Virus record (IMG/VR): IMGVR_UViG_3300042452_000116
Location: 1 to 35,468 of that record
Origin: a virus
DNA: 35,468 nucleotides
Strand: one strand, 5' to 3'
The notes under the pieces were generated by a model. It searched no databases, was not told the origin of the DNA, and saw only the letters and a program-made list of their open reading frames with translations. The stretch's first letter is position 1; each line of letters starts with the position of its first letter. The position numbers were made by a program, and so were the translations under genes. Below are positions 1 to 8,453 of this stretch, piece by piece.

Positions 1-69
1 TGTAGGCGAGAGCCGATAGTGGTTGTGCCTATGCCAAGATTTCCCGAAGCATTTAAGGTCATAGCTTGT
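1..69. repeat. Fibre repeat arm 1 (identical to 34979-35047)
   Basis: These 69 bases are identical to 34979-35047. They encode the AMTLNASGNLGIGTTTIGSRL segment of the fibre on the minus strand. After base 69 the two copies diverge. Confidence 0.95.
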
Positions 70-2675
70 ATAAAGGAGATGGCATTACCTGCGGTTCCGG
101 ATGGGGCGTTATACCAAATATGTTGCCCTGTTGTTTGTCTATAAAATGTAGCTGCTGCAGTGGTTAAATAGATTGGTACTCCTCCTGAATTTACAAATGT
201 ATTATTCCAAAAAGTTGATTGTTTATTTGTAGCATCATCACTAAAAGAACTTACTGAACCTAATTGAAAAACACGAAGCCCACTATTCCACGCACTAGGT
301 GTTACTCCTAAGCCAAGATTTCCCCTTGTATCCAACCTCATTTTTTCAGTAAGGCTACTAGCAGTTCTAGTACTAAATACCAAATAACCTGTTGTAGCAG
401 GATTTTCTAATACTCCATCTATAGCAGCACCAGCGGTAGGAGTAGTTCCATTCAACGCTCCTATTTCAATACGTTGTCCAGCAGCTCCAACTGATGTAAC
501 ATCTAAATCTCTAATTGCTTGAATAGCTCCTACGCTAGAATTTCTGAATATACCTTGCGTTGCAGTAATACTCGATGTCAAACTAACAGTTCCCCCACTA
601 GATATAGTCATAGCCACACTAGAAGCTAAATCTTCAATAGAAGAATCGCCTATTGTACTTGCACCTGTAAACTTAGCTAATCTGTTTGTAGTACCTGTTC
701 CCGTTACAGGATTGGTTAATACGGATTGATATTGCGGTATATTCAATGTAGCACCGACTAACGTTGCTGCACCACTTGTACCTGTTGTCGTTAATGTAAG
801 CGCATTTTGTTTGTTATTAAACGTCGTCCAATCGGTAGAACTTAAAGCCCCTCTATTGGTAGCTGAAGCCGTTGGTATATTCAACGTAAAAGTTCCACTT
901 GTTGTAATGGGTGAGCCACTAACACTAATATCAGTACCCGTAGTGCCTGTTGTTAAAGCTACTGAAGTTACACTACCACTGCCACCTGAAGCAGCGATTG
1001 TAAAGTTAGGATACGTTCCTGTTATGGTGATATTTGAACCTGCCGTTAAAGCAACAGTTTGGTCAGGCGCACTATTTGTAATTGTAAAATTCGGATATGT
1101 TCCCGAAGTACTAATCCCTGTTCCCGCAGTTAACGCCACTACTTGGTCAGGTGCGGTGTTTGTAATTGTTAAAGTACCACTACTTGTAATTGGCGAACCT
1201 GATATTGATATGCCTGTTCCTGCCGTAGCTGCTACACTTGTTACAGTACCTACGCTGAAAGTTCTATCCGTAGATAAATCTTGCGCCGTTCCGTTGATGG
1301 TAATTGTTCTTGTTGTAGGTACGCCACCCAATCCAGTTAATGTATATGTAGGAACATTTAAAACACCTGTTGAACTTGAATATGTCGCCGCACCACTTGA
1401 ACCTGTTGTAGTTAAACTTATCGCTGCACGTGCCAACGCATCGGTGTATTGCGTAATTGTTGAACTGATTACACCTGTTGTTGATGAATAGGAAATACCT
1501 GTACCCGCGCTCAAAGCGGCTCTTGCTCTTGCGTCTGTGTAATATAGGTTACCGCTTTCAGTAACTTGTGCCGTAGTATAATCGCCACTAACCGCTACTA
1601 CCGCACCTGTTCTACCAAATACCGAAGTAACGGCATCCGTGTTATTATCAGTCCAACTCGCAGTTATCGTTCCTGCATCTTGTTGTGTTAACGTCAGCGT
1701 CTTTGTAGTCGTTCCCGTAACCGCAGCGCTTACAATCATATTGTTATAAGCACTATCCCAATTAACTTGTGATGCCGTTGTTGGTAATGAATATCCGCTT
1801 GCAAAAGTCAATCCCAAAGTTCCGCTCGTAGTTACAGGCGAACCTGTTACACTAAAGCCTGTTGGTGCGCTTAAAGCAACCGAGGTTACAGTACCGCCCA
1901 AAGATGGCGATAAATTAGTAATAGTGAAATTGGGATAAGTACCCGAAACAGATATACCTGTACCCGCAGTCAAAGCAACAACTTGGTCAGGTGCGCTATT
2001 TGTAATTGTTACAGTACCACTTGAAGTAATAGGATTAGTCGGTGCAATTACTAAAGAAATACCTGTACCCGCAGAAAAGCCAACCGAAGTCACCGTACCT
2101 ACGTTGTAAGTTCTATTGGCTGATAAATCTTGTGTAGTTCCGTTAATCGTAATAGTTCGTGAAGTAGGAACGTAACCACTTAAATCAGGTGCATAGTTGG
2201 GAATGTTTAACGTATTGCCTACTAAAGTGGCTGCACCCGAAGTTCCTGTCGTTGTTAAAGTTATAGCACCTTGATATTGTGGAATATTTAAAGTATTCGA
2301 ACTAAACGTAGCTGCGCCTGAAGTTCCAGACGTTGTTAAACTTATTGTTCCTTGTCCGCCAATGTCGCTCAATACTTCGCTGCCTGTTCTAAAATTAACA
2401 ATATTGCTGGCATTAAGAACTAAAAATTTATCCGTATCTACCGAAGCATTTGTTACACTTGTTAAAGTTAAATTATTTGAAAAAGTTTTAGCACCACTGA
2501 TTGTTTGTGTAGTAGTTAACGTGACGTATGTATCGCCAATATCACCTTCAATAATATTTGCAATATCGTGTACAGTACATTTATAGGAATAACCCGAAGA
2601 GGGGTCGCCAACTAACATTAAATCGGTTAAACTCGGTACTCTCGATTGTAATTCGTTTATTTTCTTATTCGCCAT
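1..2675 (-). CDS. Tail fibre / receptor-binding protein, N-terminal part (truncated at window edge)
   Basis: The start is the ATG at 2675 (MANKKINEL), after an A-rich leader, and the frame is open to base 1 without a stop, so about 891 residues are visible. The protein is low-complexity and rich in Thr, Ser, Gly and Val. It has repeats of the type GTVTSV, APDQVVALTAGTGIS (three versions) and TITINGT-QDLS, then a GNLGLGVTPSAW module and a GNLGIGTT segment at the edge. Such repeats are typical of long beta-structured fibres in Bacteroidetes phages. The gene follows head and connector genes. Its likely continuation is the reading frame at 34180-35468, because 1-69 is identical to 34979-35047 and joins in frame. 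Function as a fibre is inferred from composition and position; no receptor is predictable. Confidence 0.8.
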   Translation of the reverse strand, partial: MANKKINELQSRVPSLTDLMLVGDPSSGYSYKCTVHDIANIIEGDIGDTYVTLTTTQTISGAKTFSNNLTLTSVTNASVDTDKFLVLNASNIVNFRTGSEVLSDIGGQGTISLTTSGTSGAATFSSNTLNIPQYQGAITLTTTGTSGAATLVGNTLNIPNYAPDLSGYVPTSRTITINGTTQDLSANRTYNVGTVTSVGFSAGTGISLVIAPTNPITSSGTVTITNSAPDQVVALTAGTGISVSGTYPNFTITNLSPSLGGTVTSVALSAPTGFSVTGSPVTTSGTLGLTFASGYSLPTTASQVNWDSAYNNMIVSAAVTGTTTKTLTLTQQDAGTITASWTDNNTDAVTSVFGRTGAVVAVSGDYTTAQVTESGNLYYTDARARAALSAGTGISYSSTTGVISSTITQYTDALARAAISLTTTGSSGAATYSSSTGVLNVPTYTLTGLGGVPTTRTITINGTAQDLSTDRTFSVGTVTSVAATAGTGISISGSPITSSGTLTITNTAPDQVVALTAGTGISTSGTYPNFTITNSAPDQTVALTAGSNITITGTYPNFTIAASGGSGSVTSVALTTGTTGTDISVSGSPITTSGTFTLNIPTASATNRGALSSTDWTTFNNKQNALTLTTTGTSGAATLVGATLNIPQYQSVLTNPVTGTGTTNRLAKFTGASTIGDSSIEDLASSVAMTISSGGTVSLTSSITATQGIFRNSSVGAIQAIRDLDVTSVGAAGQRIEIGALNGTTPTAGAAIDGVLENPATTGYLVFSTRTASSLTEKMRLDTRGNLGLGVTPSAWNSGLRVFQLGSVSSFSDDATNKQSTFWNNTFVNSGGVPIYLTTAAATFYRQTTGQHIWYNAPSGTAGNAISFIQAMTLNASGNLGIGTTTIGSRL
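288..499. repeat. Fibre repeat arm 2 (near-identical to 35257-35468)
   Basis: These 212 bases match 35257-35468 with two substitutions that I can see, both nonsynonymous on the minus strand (Ser to Asn in the STRT segment, Pro to Leu in the ENPATT segment). Between arm 1 and arm 2 the two copies are unalike in sequence and nearly equal in length (218 against 209 bases). Confidence 0.93.
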
Positions 2676-2697
2676 ACTTTTATTTTAAATAGCAATC

Positions 2698-3144
2698 TTA
2701 ACTTGGATATGCATACGTTGTAGGAATTACACAACGATTTGCAGTATAAGGTAAATCAATCGTAATATCGGCACGAACACCTGCAAGTAAATCAGGGGTA
2801 TCTTCGGTAAAAAACGTAAGCGTAGCGTTTAACCCTTCGTCAAACTCAAAATTATTGTATCTAAGCTGCGCGATAATATCTTGGCAGATTTGTAATTGGT
2901 CACTCAACACTTCGGTTTCGTTTGTATCTTCTGGCAGCATCCTATCAAAGAAGTACAACGAGAAATTCAAAACAACGCTTTTTTCTTGTATGTTACCACC
3001 TGATAAGTCAAAAAACAAAGATGGGTACAGGTTTTCCGTACCCCTCGAAAGGTAATCACTTAGGTCGCCGAAGTACACGCTTTTTATCTGCTCGTGCGCG
3101 TTCGCTAAGTTTGTTATTGTCGTTATTAAATTGTTCAGCGTCAT
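2698..3144 (-). CDS. Putative tail/head-tail completion protein (148 aa)
   Basis: I do not recognise a named family. The protein is soluble and acidic, begins MTLNNLITTITNLANAHEQI, and has a central part with NFSLYFFDR and LQICQDIIAQL, followed by a hydrophobic strand-rich end (ADITIDLPYTANRCVIP). Size, beta-rich pattern and position after the connector-like gene at 3201-3791 and before the fibre fit small tail-terminator or head-completion proteins. That assignment is inference from position. The start is the only upstream ATG in frame. Confidence 0.6.
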   Translation of the reverse strand: MTLNNLITTITNLANAHEQIKSVYFGDLSDYLSRGTENLYPSLFFDLSGGNIQEKSVVLNFSLYFFDRMLPEDTNETEVLSDQLQICQDIIAQLRYNNFEFDEGLNATLTFFTEDTPDLLAGVRADITIDLPYTANRCVIPTTYAYPS

Positions 3145-3200
3145 TTTCTTGTTTTTGTAAGAAGATTTTTAGCTTCTTTTGATTTTTCAACGAGTAGGTT

Positions 3201-3791
3201 TTATTCGCCACAACAACGATTTATGTTACCTTGATATTTTTCTTCAAACGTCATTCCTTTGCAATTATCATCATCGCCTAACCATATTGAAGTAGTATAA
3301 GCTTGTCGGTCGGGAATGATTGTATCGTAAGCAGTTCCGGGATTATTGTATTCGGGGAACGTACTAAAACCGCTTCTATCTAAAAGATATTTTACTAATC
3401 TTTGTTTATAGAACTCGGCTCTTACTTTATATCTATCAGCTACATCAATCAATTCTGTTGCACTTGGGTTTTCTTGACCTTCACCTGATTTTCTTATCAA
3501 TCCTTTATTGTAAAATTGATAACTTAATCCCATTGGTAGTTCGCTCATAACATAATACACCAATGTAGGAGCAATGTAAGTATCTAATAAATTGCTTTCT
3601 ACCTGTGTGAGATTGTTATTCTGTATTCCATCTTGCAACCTTTCGTATAAAGCCGTTCCGAGTGCTGGCAAAATGTACATATCTTGCGCAGTCAATATTT
3701 CTGGATTAACCAATTTTTCATCGGTATTAAAATGCAAGCCTGTTCTTTCTTTTATTGTTTCTACTGAAATAAATAATATGTTCCTGCTCAT
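3201..3791 (-). CDS. Head-tail connector-like protein, DUF6712-like (196 aa)
   Basis: A helical protein with the order VETIKERTGLHFNTDEKLV, ILTAQDMYILPALGTALYERL, YIAPTLVYYVMSELP and a stretch with RAEFYKQRLVKYLLD. This pattern (helices around a PALG motif and a YYV...E helix) matches small proteins that follow the portal in Bacteroidetes phages and that resemble gp6-type connector adaptors. It begins 3 bases after the portal stop, so it is translated from the same message. The C-terminus has an odd Cys pair (RCCGE). Family name is from memory and not tested. Confidence 0.6.
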   Translation of the reverse strand: MSRNILFISVETIKERTGLHFNTDEKLVNPEILTAQDMYILPALGTALYERLQDGIQNNNLTQVESNLLDTYIAPTLVYYVMSELPMGLSYQFYNKGLIRKSGEGQENPSATELIDVADRYKVRAEFYKQRLVKYLLDRSGFSTFPEYNNPGTAYDTIIPDRQAYTTSIWLGDDDNCKGMTFEEKYQGNINRCCGE

Positions 3792-3794
3792 TGT

Positions 3795-5777
3795 TTATTT
3801 TTTAACTACTACTACTGCGTTCCAAGTGTGTCTGCATTTAGGGGAGTGTATTCCTGTATTTGGAATCGTCCACCATCCACCTGCGCGGGCAAATACATCA
3901 TATCCTAAGCGTGCAGAGATTTGTTCAATCTCGCCACGCGTATAAACCCTATTTAACGACATCAATCGCTGGCAAAAAGGGCGTGAGGTATTTATGTTTC
4001 TATCCTTTGCATCGGTTCTTAAATAATCCCACGAATACTCATAACGAACTAAAAACGTCGTTTTAACAGGCTCGTCAAGTATCTTGCTCAAAGGTTTCAA
4101 CACTTTACTGATTTTTGTTTCAGCGTCATAAGAAAGAATATCCAAAGCAACCAGCTTGTTAATTCTGTTTATTACTTCGTTTTCTTCTACCTCTAAAGCC
4201 TTAGCAATATCCTCGGGTGGGATACGCTTGTTTTTAGCGATTGTATCGATGATTTTTTTATCAAGGGTATCATCTATCAATTCATCTCTAAAAGCCAATT
4301 CTTGCGCCTCTAAATCGCCTTTAAACACATTTCTGCGCGCCACAACTTTATACTTGTTGTTATCTTCACCAAATTGTGTGAAAATGTTTAACGTACTATC
4401 AATATCGTCAAACTTTTGCTCATAACTTTCTTCGCCAAGCCACGTACTAATAGCTTCTTCATCTAAACCATATCCTTGTTTTAACATTGATATAGCTTGC
4501 TCACGGCTAATTTTACCTTTGTTGAACTCACGAATAATACGTTGGAAGTTCTGCCATTCCCGACCTTTCATTCCCTTTAAATGCTCGTTCACCATCGCTT
4601 GCGTAGGCTCTGGAGTAACTACGTTGGTATATTGGCTTGCATCAATACCAATCTTTTCAAGTATCCATTCTTTAGGCGCGTTAGCAGCGATAATGGCTTC
4701 GCTAAACTCAAAGCTAATCGGTTCAACAGGTTTAATATAAAGGTCAGCCGTAGCGCCGTTAATCTTTGCTAATTTATTGAAGATAGCTTCTAAAAATTGT
4801 TGCTTATCGTTTACATACGTGTTTTTAAACACTTCGTACCCATCGCGAATTTCGGAACGAGTACCGAGTGAACCTTCAATCAATACCCCGAACAATGAAG
4901 GCGTAGTAATTTGATGCCCTGCAAAAATGTTTTGCTGAATCATCTTATCGACTTGGTTAAAATCTTCTTTAGTCAAATCGGAAGCACCCAAATCTTCTAC
5001 CGCAGGTTTTTTAGCAATATCCGAAACAAAAGAAAGTATAAACTTTTTACCATCCGAACCCGAAAATCTATCTGTAAATCTTCTTTCGATATTTCTCTTT
5101 TCATCGGGCGAAGGCTCACCATTCGGCAAAGTGATTAACTTACTTGCACTAAAACCTGTTTGTGCGTTACCTAAAACGTGGCGAGATACTTCAACATCAC
5201 TTTCAATGTAATTCAACGCACCCATATAAGAGGGAAGTGCGTAGGTGTCTAATCCTGGGCGATATTCTTTAATGTAAAGAATTTGCTTGCCTACTTTGTT
5301 TCCTGTATTGTAAGCAGCAATTACCTCAACTTCTTCTTTTCTATCTTGCCAATTATTTTTATACCAAAACTGCGTGTTGTCTTTATTAGAACGAATTTTA
5401 GTATAGTCAATGTGCGATAAACTTGCAATCCTTTCGCCTACCTTGCTCCAAATAACTTCTAAATAAGCACCACCAAAAAGTTCAATATCAATAGACACCT
5501 TACGCGTTAAATCAGTCAACGTTTCGTATTGGTTCGGTTTCTGCATAAAAGCTTCTGCCGCTGCATCTGCTTCTTTCGTTGCCCATCCATTTCCTGTAAT
5601 GTAGTTCACCTTGCCACGCACAATTGCGTTATGCTTTGCACTCTTATTGTATAAACTAAGCAGATAGCTTGGGTAATCGTTACGCTCGCCAAACTCGATA
5701 TATCCTTGCCCTTTTCTTTCCCGATATTCGGGTTGCTTTGCCTCGGCAAAACTTAATATTACTAAATTATCCATCAT
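3795..5777 (-). CDS. Portal protein with winged-helix and MuF-like C-terminal extension (660 aa)
   Basis: The first ~450 residues look like a portal. The N-terminus has the YPSYLLSLYNKSAKHNAIVRGKVNYITGNGW segment, the middle has SDVEVSRHVLGNAQTGFSAS and a region with EGSLGTRSEIRDGYEVFKNTY. Portals of this length are usually 400-550 residues. Here a further segment near 510-570 (RIPPEDIAKALEVEENEVINRINKLVALDIL) reads as a winged helix-turn-helix. The last ~85 residues (SRPFCQRL, GGWWT, CRHTW) resemble the Phage Mu F-like minor head domain, with two conserved Cys. The portal forms the DNA entry ring at one capsid vertex. The start could also be Met2. It overlaps the 125-aa gene by 4 bases. Confidence 0.8.
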   Translation of the reverse strand: MMDNLVILSFAEAKQPEYRERKGQGYIEFGERNDYPSYLLSLYNKSAKHNAIVRGKVNYITGNGWATKEADAAAEAFMQKPNQYETLTDLTRKVSIDIELFGGAYLEVIWSKVGERIASLSHIDYTKIRSNKDNTQFWYKNNWQDRKEEVEVIAAYNTGNKVGKQILYIKEYRPGLDTYALPSYMGALNYIESDVEVSRHVLGNAQTGFSASKLITLPNGEPSPDEKRNIERRFTDRFSGSDGKKFILSFVSDIAKKPAVEDLGASDLTKEDFNQVDKMIQQNIFAGHQITTPSLFGVLIEGSLGTRSEIRDGYEVFKNTYVNDKQQFLEAIFNKLAKINGATADLYIKPVEPISFEFSEAIIAANAPKEWILEKIGIDASQYTNVVTPEPTQAMVNEHLKGMKGREWQNFQRIIREFNKGKISREQAISMLKQGYGLDEEAISTWLGEESYEQKFDDIDSTLNIFTQFGEDNNKYKVVARRNVFKGDLEAQELAFRDELIDDTLDKKIIDTIAKNKRIPPEDIAKALEVEENEVINRINKLVALDILSYDAETKISKVLKPLSKILDEPVKTTFLVRYEYSWDYLRTDAKDRNINTSRPFCQRLMSLNRVYTRGEIEQISARLGYDVFARAGGWWTIPNTGIHSPKCRHTWNAVVVVKK

Positions 5778-6151
5778 CGTACTATAAATGTATTATTTGG
5801 TTGATATTTCGTATAGGCAAACGCAGTGGCTTCGCTCAATCGCATAATGCCTGTTTCTAATTTACTTGTCGCCAGCGCAGGGTTTGTGTTTGTAGTTGAG
5901 GTTTGCTCGTAAATTTCGTATTCCCATTCGCCACTATCATAACCTGTAAAGTAAGTGTTCGTAACAATAGAAAACTCATCGTACCTATCCTTATAAGTAG
6001 AAATATTAGCTGCCTGCAATAAAACAAAGCTTCTTACAATATTGCTACCCCTATGTGTAAACACAAAAAGATAGTTAGGGTTTGTTAAGGTTTGTTTTTC
6101 CTTAAGCGTCAATATGATAGTGTTAGTTTGCCCTTTTGTGAGATATATCAT
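5774..6151 (-). CDS. Unknown structural-region protein (125 aa)
   Basis: Not recognised beyond its place. It is strand-rich, starts MIYLTKGQTNTIILTLKEK, and has YLFVFTHRG, SIVTNTYFTGYDSGEWEYEIYEQ and a C-terminal ETGIMRLSEA. This looks like a small beta-sandwich, as in many phage proteins between capsid or tail-tube genes and the portal. It overlaps the portal start by an ATGA and follows a hairpin terminator, so its expression may be lower than that of the upstream tube and capsid genes. Confidence 0.6.
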   Translation of the reverse strand: MIYLTKGQTNTIILTLKEKQTLTNPNYLFVFTHRGSNIVRSFVLLQAANISTYKDRYDEFSIVTNTYFTGYDSGEWEYEIYEQTSTTNTNPALATSKLETGIMRLSEATAFAYTKYQPNNTFIVR

Positions 6152-6182
6152 ACCACTAAATAGAATTAACGTGAGATTTTAC

Positions 6183-6212
6183 CAAAAAAAAGCCACCCCG
6201 AAAGGGATGGCT
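6183..6212 (-). terminator. Rho-independent terminator-like hairpin after the tail-tube gene
   Basis: On the minus strand a 9-bp stem (AGCCATCCC with GGGGTGGCT, one G-U pair), a TTTC loop and a run of eight T follow the stop of the 170-aa gene at 6247. It lies before the 125-aa gene start at 6151, so it would act as a partial terminator or as a 3' end stabiliser for the highly expressed genes upstream. Confidence 0.75.
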
Positions 6213-6246
6213 CTAATCTACCTACCTATTACGAACTACGAAAGCA

Positions 6247-6759
6247 TTAGGAAACCAAACCTGCAATAATCCCGCTATTGACTTCGGGTGCAAGTTCTTT
6301 TTCGCCGCCTGTGAAAGTTAGCGTATATCCGCTTCTATCACCTTGAGCAGTTCCAGTGGCAGCAGTACCACCTGTTACATCTAATCCTGTGTAGCGACCT
6401 ACTAACCAATATTTGTCGTTAGCATCTTGCACAACAGCCATTAGTGTATTTTTAGCCAACAACAAGATTTCATTTCTTGTATTGGCTTGCAATTTATTAA
6501 GAACAATTGAAAGTTCTTGAGCATAAAATACAGTACCATTTTCAACTGAAGCAGTTACAGTTTCAGTCAAAGCACCTGTATTTTTTACCAATTCGTATTT
6601 GTAGAATACTTTACCCGCTGCTTTCGTGATAGCAGAAACGACACCAGAAGCTTCGGTAACTGAACTCACGTTAGCATAAGCAATCAGCCACACGGCTTTG
6701 ATACCGCCTAAACTTTCGCGACAATCGAGTGTGTATCCTTGTGTTAAAGCACAAGCCAT
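6247..6759 (-). CDS. Putative major tail (tube) protein (170 aa)
   Basis: Begins MACALTQGYTLDCRESLGGIKAVWL and contains Ala/Thr/Val-rich strands, a SIVLNKLQANTRNEILLLAKN segment, a DANDKYWLVGRYTGLDVTGG segment and ends FTGGEKELAPEV. The DxNxKYWLVG-type strand and the TGG stretch resemble tail-tube proteins of siphoviruses. It stands alone between two hairpins, directly after the major capsid gene, as expected for a protein needed in many copies. A head decoration protein is the main alternative. Confidence 0.55.
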   Translation of the reverse strand: MACALTQGYTLDCRESLGGIKAVWLIAYANVSSVTEASGVVSAITKAAGKVFYKYELVKNTGALTETVTASVENGTVFYAQELSIVLNKLQANTRNEILLLAKNTLMAVVQDANDKYWLVGRYTGLDVTGGTAATGTAQGDRSGYTLTFTGGEKELAPEVNSGIIAGLVS

Positions 6760-6788
6760 TTTATTTTATTTTAAAAAGTTATTAAAGA

Positions 6789-6814
6789 GTGGGTAACCCC
6801 GAAAGATTACCCAC
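6789..6814 (-). terminator. Hairpin between major capsid and tail-tube genes
   Basis: A perfect 8-bp inverted repeat (GTGGGTAA with TTACCCAC) with a 10-base loop lies between the capsid stop at 6824 and the next start at 6759. T-rich sequence follows on both strands (CTTTTT on plus, TCTTTAAT on minus), so the hairpin could act in either direction. In the operon direction it is probably an attenuator or an RNA end stabiliser. Confidence 0.55.
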
Positions 6815-6823
6815 CTTTTTAAA

Positions 6824-7771
6824 TTACAGAGTGAATTTTACTACCTCGTCAGGGAACGCAAAGTTAACGCCCATCTTGAACTCGCTTACGAAACGAACTT
6901 GGTCAGCTTCTTTAGCGTAGAACAACTCGAAACGCTCTTCTTCGTTCAACAGGTCAGTACCGATGAACAGGTTAGAAAGGCGCATAGCGTACAACTTGTT
7001 AGTTCCGTTCAGTCCTTGTACGGCAACAACTTTGATAGTTGTAGCAGGCAGAACAAACTCGGTATCAGCCTTAACATCAATTGAATAATTGAAGCTATTA
7101 GCAGCACGCAGAGCAATCAAATAAGTACGGAAAACGTCCATACCGCAGAAGATAGTCATATCTTCTTTACTTACTACTTGTGCAGGAATAGCTTGGTAAA
7201 TAGCATCAAATACTGCGATAACATTCGAAGTAGTAATTGAAGAAGCTACTGAACCAATGTAAGGGTTAGCGTTAGCTTGAACGGGACCAGAAGCAGCACC
7301 GATAAGCTTAATCAAACCATCAAACTTGTTGAGGTTTACGTTACCGCTCACGGTATCGCCTTGCCACAAAGCAGTTTCAAGTTGAGAAGCAATCTTCTCG
7401 GCTTTGCGATTGGTGTAATCTTCAGCGAATACGATTGAATCGTAACGGCTACCAGCAGGCAGCGCTTTTTGAAGATACTTTGCTTCCAAATCTTTAGGGC
7501 AAAGTGATTCGTTAATCTTAATCTTTCCAACAGTTACAGTACGCTGCGTGAAAGTGGTAGTACCTGAAGCGTTGAAGCCGCAAGATGAACCGCTTTGGAA
7601 AATCGCATCGGTATCCATAATGTTGATTGTTTCGGCAGATTTAACACCTACCATTACGTTACCTTGGTCTTTAATCAAACCAGCGGTTTTGCTTCCGAGT
7701 ACGGAAGATGATACCAGCAGAGCTTCGTTCTCTTTGGTATAGTTAGCTAATGCATCTACATTAAAAGCCAT
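6824..7771 (-). CDS. Major capsid protein (315 aa)
   Basis: Begins MAFNVDALANYTKENEALL and contains an N-terminal helical part, TINIMDTDAIFQSGSSCGF, a RTVTVGKIKINESLC strand region and DSIVFAEDYTNRKAEKIASQLETALWQGD, a spine-helix-like pattern. These are followed by NLNKFDGLIKLI and AIYQAIPAQVVSKEDMTIFCG. This is the usual layout of the short HK97-fold capsid proteins of Bacteroidetes siphophages. It follows the scaffold-like gene and is followed by a hairpin. Codon use and an A-rich leader without Shine-Dalgarno fit a strongly expressed gene in a Bacteroidetes host. No N-terminal delta domain is obvious, and the separate scaffold-like gene could supply that role. Confidence 0.75.
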   Translation of the reverse strand: MAFNVDALANYTKENEALLVSSSVLGSKTAGLIKDQGNVMVGVKSAETINIMDTDAIFQSGSSCGFNASGTTTFTQRTVTVGKIKINESLCPKDLEAKYLQKALPAGSRYDSIVFAEDYTNRKAEKIASQLETALWQGDTVSGNVNLNKFDGLIKLIGAASGPVQANANPYIGSVASSITTSNVIAVFDAIYQAIPAQVVSKEDMTIFCGMDVFRTYLIALRAANSFNYSIDVKADTEFVLPATTIKVVAVQGLNGTNKLYAMRLSNLFIGTDLLNEEERFELFYAKEADQVRFVSEFKMGVNFAFPDEVVKFTL

Positions 7772-7799
7772 TGTTATTTAATTTTAATTGTTTGAAAAA

Positions 7800-8351
7800 T
7801 TATTTCTTAGTGTACAAATTAAGAAAACGTGATACTTTGTCGTTCTTGCTTTCGAAGTGCTTTTCAAAAACTTCTTTAGGTTGTGTAGGTTCTACCGAAG
7901 GAGTTTTAGTCAGTTCGATAACTACATCGGTCAGTTCTTGAATAGCTTGTGAAAATTTAGCAGATTGTTCAGCCATCATAGCTTTTTCATCTTCTTTTTT
8001 CTTTCCGTAGTCGGCGAGTTGTGCTTCCATTTCGGCAACTTTCTTTTTCAAAAGTTCAACTTCGTTTACGGGTTCTTCAACAGGAACTTCAGGGCTTTCA
8101 ATTTCTACGATTGTAGAAGCTTCGTCAAGAGTAATCATTGTACCATCGGCAAGTTTATGCTCGCCAGCAGGTGCAGGGATTTCGTTACCAGCTTCATCAA
8201 CAATAGTAATCTTTCCGCCAAGTTCAAGTTTATCAATCATTACTTTTGCTCCACCTTCGAGTACATACTCGGCAAGAGCAACGGCAGCTACCTCGGGTTT
8301 AGCCTCGGCGAACATAGCCTTGATTTTTAAAAGTGCTTCTTGTGCAGTCAT
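7800..8351 (-). CDS. Scaffold-like / head assembly protein (183 aa)
   Basis: An N-terminal helical segment (ALLKIKAMFAEAKP) is followed by a short beta part with GGKITIVDEAGNEIPAPAGEHKLADG, an acidic linker (EIESPEVPVEEPVNEV), a coiled coil with VELLKKKVAEMEAQLADYGKKKEDEK, and a C-terminal tail ending KVSRFLNLYTKK. A coiled coil with a basic C-terminal helix, placed between protease and major capsid, fits a scaffold. The predicted cleaving enzyme is the XkdF-like protein just upstream. Assignment is by architecture and position, not by a catalytic motif. Confidence 0.6.
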   Translation of the reverse strand: MTAQEALLKIKAMFAEAKPEVAAVALAEYVLEGGAKVMIDKLELGGKITIVDEAGNEIPAPAGEHKLADGTMITLDEASTIVEIESPEVPVEEPVNEVELLKKKVAEMEAQLADYGKKKEDEKAMMAEQSAKFSQAIQELTDVVIELTKTPSVEPTQPKEVFEKHFESKNDKVSRFLNLYTKK

Positions 8352-8400
8352 AAAATTTATTCATAAATAGTTATAAACATTCTAAGTTACCATATAGACA

Positions 8401-8430
8401 AAAAAAGGGAGTGTAGAAACACCCCCCTTT
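8401..8430 (-). terminator. Terminator-like hairpin between protease and scaffold genes
   Basis: On the minus strand AAAGGG...TGT pairs with ACA...CCCTTT around a TTCT loop, with one or two imperfect pairs, and is followed by TTTT. It lies 24 bases after the protease stop and about 50 bases before the scaffold start. It is one of three hairpins in the scaffold-capsid-tube stretch. Confidence 0.6.
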
Positions 8431-8453
8431 CCTAAAACCAAACTATGAAAAAG

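Noticed and set aside
811-1491. 226-aa open frame on the plus strand inside the fibre
   Set aside because: It is the antisense of the Thr/Ser/Gly-rich repeat region of the fibre; the Val/Pro-rich repetitive translation mirrors the repeats and shows no domain.
1-2675. Diversity-generating retroelement target in the fibre
   Set aside because: No reverse transcriptase gene and no template-like second copy with adenine-specific changes; the two differing cores are wholly different, not A-mutagenised.
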